This document shows positions 6,470 to 9,754 of a stretch of 9,754 bases of DNA, one piece after another. The notes beneath the pieces are model-generated. The model was not told where the DNA came from, made no database searches, and was given only the letters and a program-made list of their open reading frames with translations. The DNA lies in assembly GCA_007136055.1 (NCBI GenBank), contig SLHT01000256.1, positions 1-9,754 on the forward strand, in the 5' to 3' direction. Position 1 is the stretch's first letter. The number at the start of each line of letters is the position of its first letter. A program made the translations under genes and the position numbers. The DNA is from Syntrophomonadaceae bacterium. Its GTDB lineage: Bacteria; Bacillota; Dethiobacteria; DTU022.

Positions 6470-7237
6470 TTGACTAAAATATCTCCCCTTTCAGATGGGG
6501 AAAGGCAGTGGCAGCAAAATTTTGAACGCAAGTTAGACCATATGCACGAAGGCAATACGGTCAGCACTTCCTTCCTTGACCCCCGACAGCTTGAGCTGGC
6601 GGAGGCGATCATAAAAAAAAGACCCGGACTTACCTATACCGTCTATGGCGGTTACCCTGAAGCGGAAAGAAATGCCCTCTGTATCTTTCCTGTTCAGCAG
6701 CAGGCTGTCCTGCCGACAGTGACAGCAGTGCAGGTTAACTGGTCAGGGAATAAAGATGAACTCAGCCACCGTGATCTGCTTGGAGCAGTCCTGGCGTTAG
6801 GGTTTCGGAGGGACCAGGTTGGAGATATAGTTATCTTTGAAGAAAACAGTGCTGCGATCATGGTCGATGACGATAAAGCTGACTATATCTGCGCTAACCT
6901 TCAACAGGTCGGCGGGCTGCCTGTGAATTGTTCTTTTGTCGAGCCGGATCAACTGCCGCTGTCTAAAGAAGACGGCAGGGATATCAGGGGGACTGTAGCC
7001 AGCCTTCGTGCTGATGCTGTTTTGTCTCTTGGCTTTGGCATCTCCAGATCAAGAGTCGTGCTCCTGATTAAAGGCGGCGTGGTCAGGGTTAACTGGAGGT
7101 CTGTTAACTCTCCGTCAGTGCAGTTAAAAGAAGGAGATCAGGTTTCATTAAAAGGCAGAGGACGTCTGTTGGTTTCTTCTGTAGAGGGTGAAACCCGTAA
7201 AGGTAGAATACGCTTAAAATTGAAAAAATACAGCTGA
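6470..7237 (+). CDS. ylmH: YlmH family S4-domain RNA-binding protein
   Basis: YlmH is an S4-domain RNA-binding protein of the division cluster. In Bacillus subtilis it has been linked to ribosome-associated quality control on stalled 50S subunits, overlapping with RqcP (recalled from recent literature). The 255-residue length is normal. The N-terminal and middle parts are the YlmH-specific domain (YTVYGGYPEAERNAL; DLLGAVLALGFRRDQVGDIV at about 102-121). The C-terminal S4 domain is at about residues 178-245, with RADAVLSLGFGISRSRVVLL and GGVVRVNWR, and ends in a basic tail (RKGRIRLKLKKYS) suited to RNA. The TTG start has AAGGAG at 6456-6461 eight bases upstream. It sits between yggT and divIVA, as in most Firmicutes. 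Confidence 0.95.
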   Translation: MTKISPLSDGERQWQQNFERKLDHMHEGNTVSTSFLDPRQLELAEAIIKKRPGLTYTVYGGYPEAERNALCIFPVQQQAVLPTVTAVQVNWSGNKDELSHRDLLGAVLALGFRRDQVGDIVIFEENSAAIMVDDDKADYICANLQQVGGLPVNCSFVEPDQLPLSKEDGRDIRGTVASLRADAVLSLGFGISRSRVVLLIKGGVVRVNWRSVNSPSVQLKEGDQVSLKGRGRLLVSSVEGETRKGRIRLKLKKYS

Positions 7238-7317
7238 GCAGGCAGGAAAAGCAGGGTTACTGTCGAAGATTTCCAGTAGAAGTAATATTTATTTTATGCT
7301 GACAGGGAGGGCTAAAA

Positions 7318-7986
7318 TTGAGCATCACACCGATGGATATACAGAATAAAGAATTTGAACGCGCTTTTCGCGGCTATGAAATCGAAGACGTGGATGACTT
7401 TCTGGATCAGGTCGCAAAAGATCTCGAAGAATTGATCAGGGAGAACTCAGAGCTGAAAGAACAGGTTCTCCATCTGCAGGAAAAAAATAAAAACTATCAA
7501 AAGCTGGAAGGAACTATGCATAATGCTATAGTCGTTGCTCAGGAGACGGCAGAAGAAGTCAAGCAAAATGCCAGACGCGAATCCGATTTAATCAAGCGCG
7601 AAGCGGAAAGAGAAGCGAAGCAAATTTTAGAAGATGCCCGTTATCGCTCCAGCAGAATAATGTCTGAGCAAGAAGAACTCTTTAAACAGGCTCAGCTGTT
7701 TAAAATGCGCTTTCGTTCCTTTATTGAAGCACAGCTTTCCAATCTGGAAAGTGAGGATTGGATGAATGAGCGGAAGCAGGAACCATCAGCCAGGGAGATG
7801 AAACGGGAATTCGAGCCACAAGTGTATCATGATAGACAGGAGGAGACTGTCGAAAAACCCGAAGAGCAATACAGGGTGAATATTGAACCTGAAACAAAAC
7901 CTGAGCCAGATGAGCCGGAACCTGCCTGGGAACCTGAATTCAAACTTGGCCCGGAAGATGATTTCGATTCAGACCCTGAATTCTAA
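7318..7986 (+). CDS. divIVA: Cell division / polarity protein DivIVA
   Basis: DivIVA is a coiled-coil scaffold that binds negatively curved membrane at septa and poles and recruits division-site or sporulation factors. The N-terminal membrane-binding domain is intact: ITPMDIQNKEFERAFRGYE, with F17 and R18 at the same positions as the membrane-contact residues of B. subtilis DivIVA, then VDDFLDQV. Two coiled-coil stretches follow (about 31-64 and 74-145). The tail (about 150-222) is low-complexity, rich in Glu, Pro and Asp (EPETKPEPDEPEPAWEPEF), and probably disordered. At 222 residues it is longer than B. subtilis DivIVA (164) because of this tail. TTG 7318 has AGGGAGG at 7304-7310 seven bases upstream. 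It follows ylmH after 80 bases and is probably the last gene of the cluster before the independently regulated ileS. Confidence 0.95.
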   Translation: MSITPMDIQNKEFERAFRGYEIEDVDDFLDQVAKDLEELIRENSELKEQVLHLQEKNKNYQKLEGTMHNAIVVAQETAEEVKQNARRESDLIKREAEREAKQILEDARYRSSRIMSEQEELFKQAQLFKMRFRSFIEAQLSNLESEDWMNERKQEPSAREMKREFEPQVYHDRQEETVEKPEEQYRVNIEPETKPEPDEPEPAWEPEFKLGPEDDFDSDPEF

Positions 7987-8007
7987 AGATCGACACATAA
8001 GCAAATG

Positions 8008-8036
8008 TTGATTTAATTGTTTCTACATGCTACAAT
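8008..8036 (+). promoter_or_regulatory. Probable sigma-A promoter of the ileS T-box leader
   Basis: The -35 element is TTGATT (8008-8013) and the -10 is TACAAT (8031-8036), separated by 17 bases. Transcription would start near 8043, just before the first T-box stem. The position fits: 22 bases after the divIVA stop and immediately before the riboswitch. Confidence 0.75.
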
Positions 8037-8042
8037 TTACGG

Positions 8043-8293
8043 CAGATACAATGAACGGGACATGAAAGCGGTTGTTCAGTTTACTCAGAGAGCCGGTTTA
8101 AGGTGCGAGTCCGGTTAAGCTATCCGCTGCAAATCACCCGGGAGTTTCCGTGCAAAATCCCCTACAGGGGAGAGTAGACATGGGCGGCCTGCCGCCGTTA
8201 ACGGCATATGTTTAAGTGGTTCGCAGTTTTTTGTGCGGCCAGGAGGGTGGTACCACGGGTGATAATCTCGTCCCTTAGGGGGCGTGTTTTTTT
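8043..8293 (+). promoter_or_regulatory. T-box riboswitch, isoleucine specifier (AUC), upstream of ileS
   Basis: This leader senses the charging state of tRNA-Ile and allows read-through into ileS when the tRNA is uncharged. In Stem I, cggg 8056-8059 pairs with cccg 8137-8140 and agcgg 8067-8071 pairs with ccgct 8124-8128. Between these helices is the specifier loop, with ATC at 8133-8135 followed by A8136; AUC matches tRNA-Ile(GAU). Above it are the AGAGAG element (8087-8092) and an apical stem (ccgg 8093-8096 / ccgg 8111-8114) whose loop contains GGTGCGA. Further hairpins are at 8159-8170, 8183-8196 and about 8221-8238 (Stem III). The T-box proper is AGGGTGGTACCACG at 8244-8257; its TGGT (8248-8251) can pair with the tRNA ACCA end, and the final T fits the A73 discriminator of tRNA-Ile. 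The terminator follows at 8267-8293. Confidence 0.96.
8267..8293 (+). terminator. T-box-controlled intrinsic terminator
   Basis: The stem cgtccc (8269-8274) pairs with ggggcg (8279-8284) across the loop ttag, C8267-G8286 can extend it, and seven T residues follow (8287-8293). Bases ccct (8272-8275) can instead pair with aggg (8244-8247) of the T-box, forming the antiterminator; the two structures are mutually exclusive, as the mechanism requires. Confidence 0.92.
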
Positions 8294-8447
8294 GTTTGGA
8301 ATTCAAATAAGTGATTCAGCTCAGTCCTGGAAACAAAATGGTTATTTAAGTTATAATAAGCGAGCATATTTTATTAACAGAGAAACAATGATAACAACTT
8401 CTAAATCATGAATCATGAACTTTACTATTAAATGGAGGAGAATGAGA
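8294..8447 (+). other. Untranslated spacer between T-box terminator and ileS
   Basis: This is 154 bases of AT-rich leader with no plausible gene. It has an isolated TATAAT at 8353-8358 with no convincing -35 17 bases upstream, a short 7-bp repeat at 8401-8421, and the ileS ribosome binding site GGAGGAG at 8434-8440. Confidence 0.6.
8401..8421 (+). repeat. Short 7-bp-period repeat upstream of ileS
   Basis: Three consecutive heptamers (ctaaatc, atgaatc, atgaact) show a seven-base period. The array is short and AT-rich, so chance is possible. It is reported because another 7-bp-period array lies between nrdR and nrdD. Confidence 0.4.
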
Positions 8448-9754
8448 ATGGACTATCGGGACACACTTAATTTGCCAAAAACTGATTTTCCGATGCGTGC
8501 GAACCTGCCGAACCGCGAGCCGGAAATACTTGATCGGTGGGAAGAAATTGACATCAACAGGTTGTCACGTGAAAACCGGGCCGGAGCACCTCTTTATATT
8601 TTGCACGATGGTCCTCCTTATGCCAACGGGGATATTCACATGGGCACTGCCCTCAATAAGGTGTTAAAGGATATTATAAATAAGTATAAAACAATGCGCG
8701 GTTTTAATTGCCCCTATGTACCGGGCTGGGATACACATGGCCTGCCGATTGAACACCAGATTATCAAAACCCAGAAAATAAAACGCAAAGAAATTACCGA
8801 TGTTGATTTTAGGCGGATGTGCCGTGACTATGCCTTGAAGTATGTCGACGTGCAGCGAAACCAGTTTAAGCGGCTCGGAGTACGCGGTGACTGGGAGAAC
8901 CCTTATCTTACCCTTAATCCCGGTTTTGAAGGACGACAAATAAAAGTGTTCGGAACCATGGCTAAGAAAGGTTATATTTACAAGGGCATGCGTCCAGTTT
9001 ACTGGTGTGCAAGCTGTGAAACTGCCCTGGCCGAGGCAGAAATTGAATATGGCAATAAGATTTCGGAATCGATCTATGTCAAGTTTCAGCTAATCGATGA
9101 TCTTGGCCTTCTCGGCGGAACAGAAAACCGTTACTGTTTAATCTGGACCACCACAGCCTGGACTATTCCGGCTAATCTGGCTATTGCTGTCCACCCGGAG
9201 CTTGACTACGTTCTGGCTGATGCCGGGGCAGAGCAATATTTGCTGGCAGAAGGTCTGCTTGAAGAAGTATCGCGTTTGGCTGGATCTGAACAGCCCTGGC
9301 CTGTATTAAAACGTTTTAAAGGCTCTGAGCTGGCCGGTATGCGCTGCCGCCATCCGCTTTACGAACGCGAATCTATTTTACTTACAGGCGACCATGTCAC
9401 CCTGGAGCAGGGCACAGGTTGTGTACATATCGCTCCCGGTCACGGGTATGAAGACTTCATGATCGGCCAGGCTAATGGGCTGCCTGTTCTAAGCCCCTTA
9501 AATGACAGCGGTTACTTTACCGACGAAGCCGGCCAATACTCAGGAATGTATTATGACCAGGGTGGAAAAGCTGTAACTGAAGACTTAAAAGCCAGGGGCG
9601 CTTTGATTAACAAAACGGACTTTGAACACCAGTATCCAAACTGCTGGCGCTGTAAAAAACCTGTTTTGTACAGGGCGACAGAGCAGTGGTTTGCCTCGGT
9701 GGAAGGATTCCGCAAAGAGGCTTTAAAAGCGATCAATAAAGTTAGCTGGACTCC
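8448..9754 (+). CDS. ileS: Isoleucyl-tRNA synthetase, 3'-truncated by the window
   Basis: IleS charges tRNA-Ile with isoleucine in the cytoplasm and edits mischarged valine. About 435 residues are present, roughly the first half of a class Ia enzyme that is usually over 900 residues. The N-terminus (MDYRDTLNLPKTDFPMRANL) is typical. The HIGH-type ATP signature is HMGT at residues 64-67 in PPYANGDIHMGTALNK, followed by PGWDTHGLPIEH. The CP1 editing domain shows LIWTTTAWTIPANLAI (T234-T236) and HIAPGHGYEDF (H327; D336 as the likely editing aspartate). KMSKS and the anticodon-binding domain lie beyond the window. ATG 8448 is preferred over ATG 8442 (same frame) because GGAGG at 8434-8438 is nine bases from it and only three from 8442, and it matches the family N-terminus. 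The upstream T-box with an Ile specifier independently confirms the assignment. Confidence 0.97.
   Translation, partial: MDYRDTLNLPKTDFPMRANLPNREPEILDRWEEIDINRLSRENRAGAPLYILHDGPPYANGDIHMGTALNKVLKDIINKYKTMRGFNCPYVPGWDTHGLPIEHQIIKTQKIKRKEITDVDFRRMCRDYALKYVDVQRNQFKRLGVRGDWENPYLTLNPGFEGRQIKVFGTMAKKGYIYKGMRPVYWCASCETALAEAEIEYGNKISESIYVKFQLIDDLGLLGGTENRYCLIWTTTAWTIPANLAIAVHPELDYVLADAGAEQYLLAEGLLEEVSRLAGSEQPWPVLKRFKGSELAGMRCRHPLYERESILLTGDHVTLEQGTGCVHIAPGHGYEDFMIGQANGLPVLSPLNDSGYFTDEAGQYSGMYYDQGGKAVTEDLKARGALINKTDFEHQYPNCWRCKKPVLYRATEQWFASVEGFRKEALKAINKVSWT

Noticed and set aside
8353..8358. Second ileS promoter at TATAAT after the T-box terminator
   Set aside because: The sequence 17 bases upstream has no acceptable -35 element; it would also bypass T-box control. 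A chance match in AT-rich sequence is likelier.
8115..8411. Small open frames on both strands in the ileS leader
   Set aside because: They run through the T-box structure and terminator, which fully explain the conservation and base composition here.

Overview
The window looks like a chromosomal segment of an anaerobic Firmicute of the class Clostridia, perhaps a Syntrophomonadaceae- or Peptococcaceae-like lineage. The evidence is the gene order, an oxygen-sensitive class III ribonucleotide reductase, a DivIVA/Ylm cell-division cluster, a T-box leader on ileS, strong purine-rich ribosome binding sites and heavy use of TTG starts. The genus assignment is inference. All recognisable genes are on the + strand.

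Layout: (1) 10-3236 is a deoxyribonucleotide block. It holds nrdR (repressor of ribonucleotide reductase genes), then nrdD and nrdG (anaerobic ribonucleoside-triphosphate reductase and its radical-SAM activase, overlapping by one base). A decayed 7-bp-period repeat fills the gap between nrdR and nrdD and includes the nrdR stop codon. (2) About 3278-7986 is the envelope/division block found beside ftsZ-distal genes in Firmicutes: pgeF (YfiH/YlmD), a HlyD-like membrane-anchored protein with a long acidic insert, yggS (YlmE, PLP-binding), yggT (YlmG), ylmH (S4 RNA-binding) and divIVA. The sepF (ylmF) gene that normally lies between yggS and yggT is absent; a 117-base non-coding gap is there instead. 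(3) 7987-8447 is a regulatory leader: a good sigma-A-type promoter, a complete T-box riboswitch with an AUC (isoleucine) specifier, and its terminator. (4) From 8448 to the window edge is ileS, truncated at its 3' end.

How the genes work together: NrdR senses ATP/dATP and normally represses reductase operons, here the adjacent nrdDG, which supply dNTPs under anoxia. The pgeF-to-divIVA genes are closely spaced or overlapping and are probably cotranscribed; they serve peptidoglycan quality control, PLP homeostasis, envelope organisation, ribosome rescue and polar/septal targeting. ileS has its own promoter and is induced by uncharged tRNA-Ile.

Most of the window is conserved housekeeping sequence, and I see no convincing undescribed multi-gene system. 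The points worth a second look are a pgeF gene with no canonical start codon where family homology begins, the 7-bp-period intergenic repeats, the missing sepF, and the acidic insert in the HlyD-like protein.
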